DNA of 64,000 bases from Winogradskya consettensis (GTDB lineage Bacteria; Actinomycetota; Actinomycetes; Mycobacteriales; Micromonosporaceae): assembly GCF_018332715.1 (NCBI RefSeq), contig NZ_BOQP01000010.1, forward strand, positions 1-64,000, given 5' to 3'. A program made the position numbers and the translations under genes. Within the stretch, counting starts at the first letter, position 1, and each line of letters starts with the position of its first letter. This document shows, piece after piece, positions 41,653-50,355 of this stretch. The notes beneath the pieces are model-generated. The model searched no databases. It saw nothing but the letters and a program-made list of their open reading frames with translations, and was not told the origin of the DNA.

Positions 41653-44004
41653 TCAGCGTTTCCAGAAGGGCTTGCGGGTGGACCCGGCCGAGCCGAAATT
41701 GGTGAGGGTCTCGGTGGCGTCGGCCCAGGCGCCGGCCAGGTCGTCGATCGTGGACAGGCGGCGGGCAAGGTCGCGCAGGGACTCGATCTCGGGGGCGGTC
41801 ATGGCTTCCAGGAGGGCTGTCAGGCGGGTGGCGAGGTCGGCGAGGAGGTCGCGGCGTTCGAGGGCGGAGCGGCCGCGGGCCTCGTCGAGCCGGGTGGCCT
41901 CCAGTTTCACGATGGTGGTGAGCTCGTCGAGGGTCAGGCCGGTGCTGGTGGGGGCGGTGGCCAGTTTCGCCATGCGGCCGGAGGCGGGGGTGCGGGCGCG
42001 CATCATCGCCGACGGGACCGCGGCGAAAGGTGCGGGGCCGCCCGGGGCGCCGGGCGCGGCCTGGGCGCGGACCGGGGCGAAGCTGGGGGCCGGGGGAGCC
42101 GCCGGGGCGCCGGAGAACGACGGGGGCACGGGCGGGGCGGCGCCGGCGACGATGAAGGAGGCGTCGACCGATTCGTAGCGCTGCCAGCCGGACGGCGACT
42201 CGACGGGCTGGGTGACGCGGCGGGGTTTGCCGGTTTCGGCGACGATCTCGGTGTCGACGGCGACGAAGGCGGTGAAGCGGCACAGGACGCCGTAGCGCAG
42301 GGAGGTCGCGACGATCTGCTCCTCCAGGGTCTGGTCGCCGGCGGCGTAGCGGTCCTCCAGGTCGCGCAGGTGAGCGCGGGCCCATTGGGCGGTGATCGCC
42401 GGTTCTTCGCGCTGGTCGACCGGGACGTCGACGGTGAACGGCCGGTCGTCGCGGGTGGTGCCGGTGACGGTGACGGTGGCCGGGGCGTCGCCCTGGTAGC
42501 GGCCGAAGAGCACGAGCGGGACGCCCGGGAAGATCGACTGGGGACGGTCCTGCTCCACGCCGGTCACGGTGATGCCGGTGACCAGGGGTGCGCCGATGCG
42601 GCGGTGGATCTGCTCCATGGCCTCGTCGAGGCGGTCCTCGCTCTCGACCAGCTCGCAGCGGCCGGCGCCGATCGCGGCGAGGCGGCCGAGGAAGCCCGCG
42701 TTGACCGCGCGGTCGATGCCGACCGTGTGGATGCGGGTGGTGCCGACGAGCTTGGTGACCTCGGCGATGATCTGGTCCTCGTTGCCGACCTGGCCATCGG
42801 TGACCAGGACCAGCACCCGGTCACGCTCCTTGACGTCGGACAGCAGCGCCAGGCCGTCGCGCAGCGGGGTGAGCAACTCCGTGCCGCCGCGGGCGTCGGC
42901 GCGGGCGAGGTGCTCCACGGCGCGGAAGCGGTGGCGGTCGGTAGCGTCGGACAGGCCGGTGCCGAGGTCGTCGGGGTGGCTCACCTGGTGGTCGAAGGTG
43001 AGCACGGCGAAGCGGTCGCCGGCGGTGAGCGTGTCGACCACGCGGGCGGCGGCGCGGCGGGCGGCGACCATCTTCCAGCCGCCCATGCTGCCCGAGCGGT
43101 CGAGCAGCAGCACGACGTCCTTGGGCCGAGCGGGCCCGTCGGCGACAACCGGCGGCGTCACCACGAGCTGATAGGTGCCGCCGGTCTCGTCGGATACGAA
43201 CACCGCGCCGGACCCGTTGCCCTCGTAGGGCAGACGCAGGACGAAGTCGCGGTCGGCGCGTTCCCCCGCGGCGATCTCGACGCGCCCGCCGGCGGTGGTG
43301 ACGGTGTGCAGGCTGGAGCGGATCTCGCCCAGCGGCAGGCCCGCGGTGTCGATGTCGACGCCGATGGACAGCCGCAGCGGGTTGGGGAAGCCCGGCAGCA
43401 GCACCGGGGGAGAGATGCGGGAGGCGTCGGGCACGGCGTCGGTGTCGCGCAGCTGGCCGTCGCCGACCGGCTCGCCCGGCAGCGGCATGCCCGGCACGTA
43501 GCGGGGTGCGACCACGAGCGGGAAGCGGAACGTCGCGGCGTCGTCCTCCCACGGCAGGGGGCCGACGAGGGTGAGCTCGACGGTGACGCGCTCGCCGGGC
43601 TGGATGTTGCCGACGCGCATGGTGAAGACGTCGGGGCGTTCCTCCTCGGCGATGGAGGCGCGTTTGCCGGCCTCGATCGCCTGGTCGTACGCCTGCCGCG
43701 CCGCGCCGCGCTCCTGCAGCTCGGCCTCGACCGTGCGGCCGTCCGCGGTCATGGTCATGCCGGTCACCGCGGCCCGGTCGGGGAGCGGGAAGACATAGGT
43801 CGCCTCGAGCGACGTGTCGTACGCGTTGACGAACTCGGTGGTCACCGTGGTCCGGGCGACCAGGCCGCTGATCCTGGCCTGCACGTCGAGACGGTCGAGG
43901 GGCAGGTTGCCGCGCTCGGTGCGCAGCGCGCCGAGCCCCGCGTCGGGCAGGATCCGGATGCGGCCGAGCTCCGCCGGCTCCATCGGCGTGACGGAAAGGG
44001 TCAT
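41653..44004 (-). CDS. VIT and von Willebrand factor A domain protein
   Basis: The protein is 783 aa. The N-terminal VIT domain (residues 1-140) has RISGLVARTTVTTEF, EATYVFPLPDRAAVTGM and RQAYDQAIEAGKRASI, the inter-alpha-trypsin-inhibitor pattern. The VWA domain follows near residues 295-470 with an intact MIDAS (LLLDRSGSMGGW). Then come a beta region and an Ala/Pro-rich linker, and a helical C-terminal tail of about 110 residues. No signal peptide or helix anchor is seen, so it is cytosolic. It probably mediates metal-dependent protein interactions. It is coupled by ATGA to the upstream MerR gene. Confidence 0.9.
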   Translation of the reverse strand: MTLSVTPMEPAELGRIRILPDAGLGALRTERGNLPLDRLDVQARISGLVARTTVTTEFVNAYDTSLEATYVFPLPDRAAVTGMTMTADGRTVEAELQERGAARQAYDQAIEAGKRASIAEEERPDVFTMRVGNIQPGERVTVELTLVGPLPWEDDAATFRFPLVVAPRYVPGMPLPGEPVGDGQLRDTDAVPDASRISPPVLLPGFPNPLRLSIGVDIDTAGLPLGEIRSSLHTVTTAGGRVEIAAGERADRDFVLRLPYEGNGSGAVFVSDETGGTYQLVVTPPVVADGPARPKDVVLLLDRSGSMGGWKMVAARRAAARVVDTLTAGDRFAVLTFDHQVSHPDDLGTGLSDATDRHRFRAVEHLARADARGGTELLTPLRDGLALLSDVKERDRVLVLVTDGQVGNEDQIIAEVTKLVGTTRIHTVGIDRAVNAGFLGRLAAIGAGRCELVESEDRLDEAMEQIHRRIGAPLVTGITVTGVEQDRPQSIFPGVPLVLFGRYQGDAPATVTVTGTTRDDRPFTVDVPVDQREEPAITAQWARAHLRDLEDRYAAGDQTLEEQIVATSLRYGVLCRFTAFVAVDTEIVAETGKPRRVTQPVESPSGWQRYESVDASFIVAGAAPPVPPSFSGAPAAPPAPSFAPVRAQAAPGAPGGPAPFAAVPSAMMRARTPASGRMAKLATAPTSTGLTLDELTTIVKLEATRLDEARGRSALERRDLLADLATRLTALLEAMTAPEIESLRDLARRLSTIDDLAGAWADATETLTNFGSAGSTRKPFWKR

Positions 44005-44579
44005 GACGGGCTCCCATCTTCGGTGGTGATCAGCAGGCCCCGGTCGTGCAGCAGGGCCAGCAGGGGTGCGGCCGCGGCGGTCACCGCGTCCAGGTCGCCG
44101 GGGGAGAGACGGACGGGAAGGACCAGAACGGCTCCGCCTCCCAGGGTGATGCCACTGACTTCTGTCGATGCGGCCGGGCGCCGCGGGCCGGAGGACGACG
44201 CCGCAGGCAGGGACGGTGCGGCGGCCCAGAAGCGCGCCGGTGCTGGAGAGGATTCCCCCGAAAGAGGCGCGACAACCGGAAGTTGAGCGACGGCGGCCAG
44301 CTCCGCGTCGCTCGCGCCGGTCAGCTCGGCCTGGATGGCGGCCAGGGAGTGCCCCTGAGCCTGGCGGCGCTTGACCGCCACGATCTGCGCGAGGTGCCGC
44401 GGGCCGTAGAGCGCGCTGCGCCCGCGCATCCCCGAGGGCCGGTCCACCAGGCCGGTGGTCGTGTACCACCGGATGGCCCGCCGGTCGGGGACGTCGCGGA
44501 CCCGGCCGTTGGGCGCACCGGCGTATTCGGCCGCCAGCGCCTGGCGTACCCGATCCACCAACTCGTCCATCGTCCACAT
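44001..44579 (-). CDS. MerR-family transcriptional regulator
   Basis: The protein is 192 aa from ATG 44579; other in-frame starts are 44588 and 44570. The MerR winged helix is at residues 30-90: VPDRRAIRWYTTTGLVDRPSGMRGRSALYGPRHLAQI. The C-terminal part is unusual: a Pro/Ser/Ala stretch, then a short beta region with GGGAVLVLPVRLSPGDLDAV, rather than a normal dimerisation helix and effector domain. It is coupled to the VIT-VWA gene. Two copies of TGACACTGTCA upstream are its likely operators. Confidence 0.88.
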   Translation of the reverse strand: MWTMDELVDRVRQALAAEYAGAPNGRVRDVPDRRAIRWYTTTGLVDRPSGMRGRSALYGPRHLAQIVAVKRRQAQGHSLAAIQAELTGASDAELAAVAQLPVVAPLSGESSPAPARFWAAAPSLPAASSSGPRRPAASTEVSGITLGGGAVLVLPVRLSPGDLDAVTAAAAPLLALLHDRGLLITTEDGSPS

Positions 44580-44590
44580 GCCGACCATAT

Positions 44591-44615
44591 TGACACTGTC
44601 ATCGTGACACTGTCA
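44591..44615. promoter_or_regulatory. Two TGACACTGTCA sites, divergent MerR operator
   Basis: Two identical 11-bp imperfect palindromes (TGACA-C-TGTCA) at 44591-44601 and 44605-44615 are separated by 3 bp. TTGACA occurs on both strands here (44590-44595 plus; 44616-44611 minus), so the operator overlaps divergent -35 elements. Confidence 0.65.
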
Positions 44616-44624
44616 ACGTAAAAA

Positions 44625-44658
44625 CCTTCAGGCAAAACTGGCCAGTTTCAACTGAAGG
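44625..44658. promoter_or_regulatory. Nested 34-bp palindrome, probable MarR operator
   Basis: CCTTCAG (44625-44631) and CTGAAGG (44652-44658) flank a perfect AAACTGGCCAGTTT (44635-44648), all centred at the same point 17 nt before the MarR gene start. It should be the autoregulatory site of the MarR-MFS operon. Confidence 0.7.
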
Positions 44659-44674
44659 CTTTACGGTGGGACCC

Positions 44675-45106
44675 ATGACCTCCACATCCGCCGAACAGGC
44701 TGCCCGCGACGTCCGGGTCGTGGTCGGCCGTCTGCGCCGCCGGCTCAAGGAGGTCGCCGGTCTGGACGACCTGACCCCCTCGCAGACCTCGGTGCTGAGC
44801 CGGCTGAGCAAGGACGGCGCGGCCTCCGCCAGCGATCTCGCGGCCGCCGAGCGCGTTCGCCCCCAGTCGATCGCCGCGACCCTCGCCGTGCTGGACGAAC
44901 GAGCCATGATCGAGCGTCGCCCCGACCCGCACGACGGCCGCCGCCAGCTGATCTCCCTGACCACGCACGGCCGGGAGCTGATCGAGGGCAGCCGGCAGGC
45001 GCGGGAGGAGTGGCTGGCGAAGGCGCTGGACGAGCGCTGCACCGAGCAGGAACGGCAGACGATCATCGCCGCGCTGGCCCTGCTGGAGAAGGTGAGCGAG
45101 CAGTGA
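44675..45106 (+). CDS. MarR-family transcriptional regulator
   Basis: The protein is 143 aa from ATG 44675 (GGTGGG about 4 nt upstream). The winged helix is LTPSQTSVLSRLSKDGAASASDLAAAERVRPQSIAATLAVLDERAMIERRPDPHDGRRQ, a textbook MarR DNA-binding domain with the beta-wing basic residues. It probably represses the downstream MFS operon and responds to a substrate of the pump. Its stop overlaps the MFS start as GTGA. Confidence 0.93.
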   Translation: MTSTSAEQAARDVRVVVGRLRRRLKEVAGLDDLTPSQTSVLSRLSKDGAASASDLAAAERVRPQSIAATLAVLDERAMIERRPDPHDGRRQLISLTTHGRELIEGSRQAREEWLAKALDERCTEQERQTIIAALALLEKVSEQ

Positions 45107-46467
45107 CCGCGATGACCACCGCGCCCGCGGCGTTCGACCGGCGACTGCTCCCGCCGATGCTGCTGGGCACCGTCCTCAACCCGGTCAACTCGTCGATGAT
45201 CGCCGTCGCGCTGATCCCGATCGGTCTCGCGCTGGGTGCCTCCCCGGCACAGACGGCGTGGCTGGTGTCCGGCCTCTATCTCGCGACCGCCGTGGGGCAG
45301 CCGGTGGTCGGCAAGCTCGTCGACACGTACGGTCCGCGCAAGCTCTATCTGGCCGGTGCCGTGCTGCTGGGTCTCGGTGGCCTCGCCGGTGCGCTCGCCC
45401 CGGACCTGTGGGTCCTGGTGATCGCCCGGGTCCTGATCGGATTCGGTACGTGTGCCGGCTACCCCGCCGCGATGTACCTGGTCCGCCGTGAGGCCGAGCG
45501 CACCGGCGCGAAGAGTCCCGCCGGCGTGCTGACCGCGCTCGCCGTGGGAGCGCAGACCGTCGCCGTGGTGGGGCCGACCGTCGGCGGCCTGCTCATCGGG
45601 CTCGGCGGCTGGCGCACGATCTTCGCGATCAACGTCCCGATGGCGCTGCTGTGCCTGGTCCTCGGCACCTGGCGACTGCCGCGCACGGCGGCCCCGCGGG
45701 AACGGCCCCGCTTCGATGTGATCGGCATCGGACTGTTCGCCGTGTCGCTGACGGCGCTGCTGTTCTTCCTGATGGAGCCGCACGTGGTCACGCTGTGGCT
45801 GCTGGCGCTGACCGTCGCCGGGGGAGCGGGCTTCGCCGTGCGCGAACTGCGTACCCGGGAGCCCTTTCTCGATCTTCGGGTGCTCGGCGGGAACGGGCCG
45901 CTGCTGACGACGTACGGGCGCAACCTGCTCGCGTACGCCGTCTCCTATGCCTTCATCTACGGGTATACGCAGTGGCTGGAGGCGGGCCGCGGCCTCAGCG
46001 CCTCGCATGCCGGCCTGATCCTGCTGCCCTCGTTCCTGATGGCCATCGTGGTCTCCACGCTCACCGGCCGGCACCGCGGCGTGCGCGCCAAACTCCTCGT
46101 CGGCGCGGCCGCCCAGATCGTCGCGTGTGCGCTGCTGCTCGTCGTGGATCAGGGCACCCCGCTGGTCGCCCTGATCGGTCTCGGTCTCGTGGTCGGCATC
46201 CCGCAGGGCCTCAACAACCTGGCCAACCAGAACGCCGTGTTCCACCAGGCGCAGGCCGACCGGATGGGGCAGAGCGCCGGACTGCTGCGCACGTTCACCT
46301 ACCTCGGCGCGATCCTCGCCTCCGCCGCGAACGGTGCCTTCCTCGGCGCGGACGCCGGCACCGCCGGCCTGCACCACCTGGCGATCTTCATGCTCGGCGC
46401 GGCGACGCTCATGCTCGTCGTGATCATCCCCGACCGGTCCCTGAAACTGGTCAACGCACAGAGGTAA
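45103..46467 (+). CDS. MFS drug/metabolite transporter
   Basis: The protein is 454 aa from GTG 45103 (ATG 45112 is an alternative) with about twelve to fourteen transmembrane helices. The loop after helix 2 carries the MFS motif GKLVDTYGPRKLYL, and GPTVGGLLIGLGGWRTIFAINVP is motif C, typical of proton-driven exporters of the DHA type. It is coupled to the MarR gene, which suggests efflux of a toxic compound that induces the operon. Confidence 0.93.
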   Translation: MTAMTTAPAAFDRRLLPPMLLGTVLNPVNSSMIAVALIPIGLALGASPAQTAWLVSGLYLATAVGQPVVGKLVDTYGPRKLYLAGAVLLGLGGLAGALAPDLWVLVIARVLIGFGTCAGYPAAMYLVRREAERTGAKSPAGVLTALAVGAQTVAVVGPTVGGLLIGLGGWRTIFAINVPMALLCLVLGTWRLPRTAAPRERPRFDVIGIGLFAVSLTALLFFLMEPHVVTLWLLALTVAGGAGFAVRELRTREPFLDLRVLGGNGPLLTTYGRNLLAYAVSYAFIYGYTQWLEAGRGLSASHAGLILLPSFLMAIVVSTLTGRHRGVRAKLLVGAAAQIVACALLLVVDQGTPLVALIGLGLVVGIPQGLNNLANQNAVFHQAQADRMGQSAGLLRTFTYLGAILASAANGAFLGADAGTAGLHHLAIFMLGAATLMLVVIIPDRSLKLVNAQR

Positions 46468-46469
46468 GG

Positions 46470-47066
46470 ATGCACATGCCCGTCACGACCCTCGACCCGA
46501 AGACCGCTCTGGTCGTCATCGATCTGCAGAAAGGCATCATGGGCGCGACCGGCGCGCCCCACTCGACCGCCGAGGTGACCGCCCGCTCGGCCGAGCTCGC
46601 CACCGCCTTCCGCGCCGCCGGCCTCCCCGTGGTGCTGGTGCGCGTGAGCTTCGCCCCGGACGGCGCGGACGCGGCACCCGGCCGCACCGACATCCCGAGC
46701 ACCCGGAGCGCCACGCCGCCGCAGGGCTGGGACGAGATCGTCGACGATCTGGCCGGGCACCCGGGCGACATCCTGGTCACCAAACGCAACTGGGGCGCGT
46801 TCTTCGGCACCGATCTCGACCTGCAGCTGCGCCGCCGCGGCGTCACCCAGATCGTTCTCACCGGCATCGCCACGAGCATCGGCGTCGAGTCGACCGCCCG
46901 CGCCGCCTACGAGCACGGTTATCACGTCACGCTGGCCACGGACGCGATGACCGACCGGAGCGGGGACGCCCACACCCACAGCGTGGAGCGGATCTTCCCC
47001 CGCCTCGGCGAGACCGGCACGACCGCCGACATCCTCCGCAAGATCACGGCTACGGTGGCGGCATGA
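46470..47066 (+). CDS. Isochorismatase-family hydrolase
   Basis: The protein is 198 aa from ATG 46470 (ATG 46476 is an alternative). The fold is clear: VVIDLQKGIM with D18, TKRNWGAFFGTDLD with K105, and TGIATSIGVESTARAAYEHGY. The position that is the nucleophilic Cys in nicotinamidases is Gly138 here, as in true isochorismatases such as EntB/PhzD. A cysteine-type amidase mechanism is therefore unlikely. It could hydrolyse a vinyl ether or be a related small-molecule enzyme. It follows the MFS gene by 2 nt and overlaps the next gene by 4 nt. Confidence 0.88.
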   Translation: MHMPVTTLDPKTALVVIDLQKGIMGATGAPHSTAEVTARSAELATAFRAAGLPVVLVRVSFAPDGADAAPGRTDIPSTRSATPPQGWDEIVDDLAGHPGDILVTKRNWGAFFGTDLDLQLRRRGVTQIVLTGIATSIGVESTARAAYEHGYHVTLATDAMTDRSGDAHTHSVERIFPRLGETGTTADILRKITATVAA

Positions 47067-47815
47067 CACCAGAACACCAGACCCTCCTCGACTCCGTCCC
47101 CGCCGGCGCGGGCGCGCGGATCGAGGAGGAGACCGTCGACTACCGGCACGGCGACGTCACCCTCGAGGGCTACGTCGCGCACGACGCCGCGATCACCGAG
47201 CGCCGCCCCGGCATCCTCGTCGTGCACGACTGGACGGGACTGCGGGACTATCCGAAGGTCCGGGCGCAGATGCTGGCCCGGCTCGGCTACGTCGCGTTCG
47301 CCGTCGACGTCTACGGCACCGGCATCCGCCCCACGGAGCACGAGCAGGCGCAGGCCGAGGCGATGAAGTACTACGGCGACCTCCCGCTGATGCGCGAGCG
47401 GGTCCGGGCCGGCTACGAGCAGCTCGCCGCGGACCCGCGCGTCGACCCCGAGCGGATCGCGATCATCGGCTACTGCTTCGGCGGGTCCGCGGCGCTGGAG
47501 TTCGCGCGCACGGGGGTGGCGCTGCGCGGTGCGGCCTCGTTCCACGGCGCGCTCAGCACCCACGACGCGAGCGACCCGGGCGACATCAAGGCACCGCTGC
47601 TGATCCTGACCGGCGCCGCCGACCCGGTCGTCCCGGACGACGCGCTCGTCGCCTACGAGAACGAGCTGCGGGCGGCCGGCGCCGACTTCGAGATCATCAG
47701 CTACTCGGGGGCGCCGCACGCGTTCACGCTGCCGGGCATCGACGCGTACCGTCCGAAGGCCGACGCCCGGAGCTGGCAGCGGCTCACCGGCTTCCTCGAC
47801 GAGGTTTTCGCCTGA
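47063..47815 (+). CDS. Dienelactone hydrolase-family protein
   Basis: The protein is 250 aa. The family features are VVHDWTGL, the nucleophile GYCFGGSAAL with Cys138, an aspartate in LTGAADPVVPDDAL and a histidine in SGAPHAFTLPG, forming the Cys-Asp-His triad of carboxymethylenebutenolidase enzymes. It is coupled by ATGA to the isochorismatase gene. The four-gene operon looks like a detoxification or degradation unit for an unknown compound. Confidence 0.92.
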   Translation: MTPEHQTLLDSVPAGAGARIEEETVDYRHGDVTLEGYVAHDAAITERRPGILVVHDWTGLRDYPKVRAQMLARLGYVAFAVDVYGTGIRPTEHEQAQAEAMKYYGDLPLMRERVRAGYEQLAADPRVDPERIAIIGYCFGGSAALEFARTGVALRGAASFHGALSTHDASDPGDIKAPLLILTGAADPVVPDDALVAYENELRAAGADFEIISYSGAPHAFTLPGIDAYRPKADARSWQRLTGFLDEVFA

Positions 47816-47822
47816 TCGGTCC

Positions 47823-49931
47823 TCAGCTGCCGCCGGGCTGGGTCACGCCGTTCGCTTCCAGGACGTAGGGCGCGTACTGCTCCAGCTCTCCGGTCGGCTC
47901 GTCGTAGGAGACGACAGCGACCACCTTCTCGTACGCCCGGAGCGCACTCACCTGCGTCACCGGCACCTGCCGCGCGCGCGGTCCGTCGTCGTCCAGCCCG
48001 ATGAGTCGTACGTTCCACGCGTGCACCGCGTCCGGCACGATCTGCGTCGGCGAGCGGAACGCCGCGAGGCCGGTGCCGTCGCTGATCGTCACGCCGCCCA
48101 GCGAGATGTCGTCGAGGTACCAGCCGCCCTCGTCGACCGCGCCGTCGCTGACATAGCGGAAACCGAGCAGGACCTTCTTCCCGGCGTACGCGGACAGGTC
48201 GTAGGTGTGCGGCTGGAGCCCGTCCGTGCTGCCCGTGACGCCGGGGCCGAGCGGCCCGCCGACCGTGTGATCGCCGGCGACCGCGGTGTAGGTCCTCCCG
48301 CCGTCCGTGGACACGGTGACGTACCCGTAGTCGTACCCGTTCTCGGCGCCGTACGCCTCCTGCAGTCTCAGCGTCGGGTCGTCCTTGGGCACCTGCACGG
48401 CAACCACCGCGGCGGCGTCGATGTTGTTGCCGCGCCCCGAGAAGAGCGCGCCGTCGCGGACCGTCCACGTGAGCGGCAGAGCGGGCAGCGTCCTCGCCCC
48501 CGTGAACCGCACCGACTTCACCTCGGCACCGGTGAGGTAGTCCCCGTTCGCATCGCGCAGCCGCACGTAGTCGGCACCGTTCGGCGCCGCGCCGGCCCAG
48601 TCGTAGGAGTCGGGGTTCGCGAGGTTGACCGTGGCGCGCAGACTCGGCGCCGTCACCCTCGCCAGGGGTACGCCCACCATGACGCCGTCATCGCCGACCG
48701 CCTTGTCGACCAGGCTCATAGTCTGGAAATCGTGCAGGACGCCGTAGAGGCGTACCGCATCACCCAGCGCCGCCTGCACCCCCGCCAGACCCTGATGCGC
48801 CCCGTCACGGTGCAGCCGCGACAGCGCCTCCGCCCCGAACCGGTCCCGCAGATACAGCATGAACTGGTACGCGTTCCCGTAGTCCGCGAGCACCTCCGCG
48901 GGCGCGCCCTCGTCCCACAGCGTGAGGGAATTCTGCGCACCCCCGCAGTCCCGGGGATTGGTGTTGTACTTCGTCTCCACCACCGCGAACCCCTGGAAAC
49001 AGGTCAGATGCGTGTCCGCACCCGGGTGGTAGATCGTGGCACTCGCGTCCACATAGCCGACCAGGGTCTGCGCGTAGTCGGACAGCCCCTCGTTGACCCA
49101 GGTCACCTCGTCCGGATCGGTGTACTGCTGCAACAGGTGCTGCCACTCGTGCGCGAACGTCCCCTCGTACATCCGGGGCCGCGCGGGCCGGCTCGTGCAC
49201 ACGTCCCCGGTCGGCTCGTCGGGCGGCGTGGCGCCGGTGCGGTGCTTCCAGTCGTACGCGTCGATCGTCATCACGTTGCGGTCGACCAGCTCGTTGATCT
49301 GCGGTGAGAAGAAGCCCGCGACATAGGTCGGCGCCTTGGGGAACGTGTAGAAATTGTCGTCGCGCACATTGTCGACGAGCGTCACCGTCCTGTCCCCGTC
49401 CCCGGTGAAATCCCCGGTGATCAGCGGATCGGTCCCGTCCCGCCCGGCCGGCGTACTGAACGCACTCGTCTCCCGCGGCCAGATCGTGGTGTCGAACTCG
49501 TGGACCAGCGCGTTCACCTGGGCATCGGTCACGTCGGTGGAGTTGCGCGGCCGGCAGTCACGCTCCGGGAACCGCAGATCGTTCGCGACCCAGACCTCGA
49601 TGTGCTCCCCGACCGCCCGCAGGGTGAAATCCTTGCGGTAGTAGTTCCCGTTCGCATCATCCAGACCGAGCCACTGCCGGACGGTGCCGACCCCGACGTC
49701 TGCCCGCCCTTTTCTGACGGTACGCCCGAAGCCCAGCCCCGCCGTCGAATAGGTCCTCCGCGACGGCTCCCGGGTGTCGTCCACGATGCCGCCGGCCTGG
49801 TGCGGCACAGCGGCCTGCTCCGGTGCGGCTGGGCCTTGTCGGGAGGCGGCGGAGGCTTGCGGGGGCGGCGGCGTCAGCAGCAGGGAAGCGGCTGCGGCGG
49901 CGGCGAGGCAGGGGCGGACGTAGGCGCGCAC
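47823..49931 (-). CDS. Secreted M6-like metalloprotease (immune inhibitor A type)
   Basis: The protein is 702 aa from GTG 49931, which follows TAGCGT by 7 nt (leaderless). A Sec signal peptide (LAAAAAASLLLTPPPP, cleavage near ASA) precedes a propeptide. The zinc site is TFAHEWQHLLQQYTD near residue 260 and the third ligand is NEGLSDYAQ. A metal-rich GDFTGDGDRT loop is upstream. The C-terminal half holds a beta-sandwich repeat with SAYAGKKVLLGFRYVSD and DEGGWYLDDI, like the MAM-type domains of bacterial M6 proteases. Extracellular protease. Confidence 0.85.
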   Translation of the reverse strand: MRAYVRPCLAAAAAASLLLTPPPPQASAASRQGPAAPEQAAVPHQAGGIVDDTREPSRRTYSTAGLGFGRTVRKGRADVGVGTVRQWLGLDDANGNYYRKDFTLRAVGEHIEVWVANDLRFPERDCRPRNSTDVTDAQVNALVHEFDTTIWPRETSAFSTPAGRDGTDPLITGDFTGDGDRTVTLVDNVRDDNFYTFPKAPTYVAGFFSPQINELVDRNVMTIDAYDWKHRTGATPPDEPTGDVCTSRPARPRMYEGTFAHEWQHLLQQYTDPDEVTWVNEGLSDYAQTLVGYVDASATIYHPGADTHLTCFQGFAVVETKYNTNPRDCGGAQNSLTLWDEGAPAEVLADYGNAYQFMLYLRDRFGAEALSRLHRDGAHQGLAGVQAALGDAVRLYGVLHDFQTMSLVDKAVGDDGVMVGVPLARVTAPSLRATVNLANPDSYDWAGAAPNGADYVRLRDANGDYLTGAEVKSVRFTGARTLPALPLTWTVRDGALFSGRGNNIDAAAVVAVQVPKDDPTLRLQEAYGAENGYDYGYVTVSTDGGRTYTAVAGDHTVGGPLGPGVTGSTDGLQPHTYDLSAYAGKKVLLGFRYVSDGAVDEGGWYLDDISLGGVTISDGTGLAAFRSPTQIVPDAVHAWNVRLIGLDDDGPRARQVPVTQVSALRAYEKVVAVVSYDEPTGELEQYAPYVLEANGVTQPGGS

Positions 49932-49938
49932 CCGCAGA

Positions 49939-49944
49939 ACGCTA
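49939..49944 (-). promoter_or_regulatory. -10 element, leaderless promoter (M6-like protease)
   Basis: On the minus strand TAGCGT lies 7 nt before GTG 49931, with no ribosome-binding site. Confidence 0.5.
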
Positions 49945-49997
49945 CAGGGACATATTGCCCACAAGCGCCCATTTCGGTCCAGTCTCGCCTGTTCGTG

Positions 49998-50258
49998 CTA
50001 CTCGAACAGCGAGTGATCCCGCCCGTCGCGCGCCCGCGCCCGCCGCCGCAACTGGACGACAACCGCGTCCACGACGGCCACCACCGCCCACGCGGCGAGC
50101 AACCACCCGGGCACGGTCCACCCGGCCCGGAACAGCAGCACCGACAACACACCGCAGACAACGAACCCGAACGCGGCGAGAACCAGCCGGAGGTTGAGCG
50201 CGCTGTAGGGCTCTCCCACCGTCCCCCGCCGCCCAGGCGGCTGCGCTCCGATCGGCAT
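49998..50258 (-). CDS. Small two-helix membrane protein (DUF6343-like)
   Basis: The protein is 86 aa. After a short Pro/Arg-rich N-terminus, EPYSALNLRLVLAAFGFVVCGVLSVLLF is the first transmembrane helix and WLLAAWAVVAVVDAVVVQLRRR the second, followed by a charged tail. The SALNLRLVLAAFG start is like the DUF6343 family as I recall it; no function is known. TAGGGT lies 5 nt before the ATG, suggesting a leaderless mRNA. Confidence 0.7.
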   Translation of the reverse strand: MPIGAQPPGRRGTVGEPYSALNLRLVLAAFGFVVCGVLSVLLFRAGWTVPGWLLAAWAVVAVVDAVVVQLRRRARARDGRDHSLFE

Positions 50259-50317
50259 CCCCCGACCCTAACGCCCGCGCCACCTCGCCCCCACGCGGAC
50301 CATGCCTGACGAAAGAA

Positions 50318-50343
50318 GCCGCCCCGCGTGTTCGCGGGGCGGC
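50318..50343 (-). terminator. Intrinsic terminator of the GH26-like gene
   Basis: A perfect 11-bp stem (GCCGCCCCGCG/CGCGGGGCGGC) with a TGTT loop (plus strand) lies 13 nt after the minus-strand stop. In that direction it is followed by TTCTTTC, the best rho-independent terminator in the window. Confidence 0.85.
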
Positions 50344-50355
50344 TCGATCCGTGGT

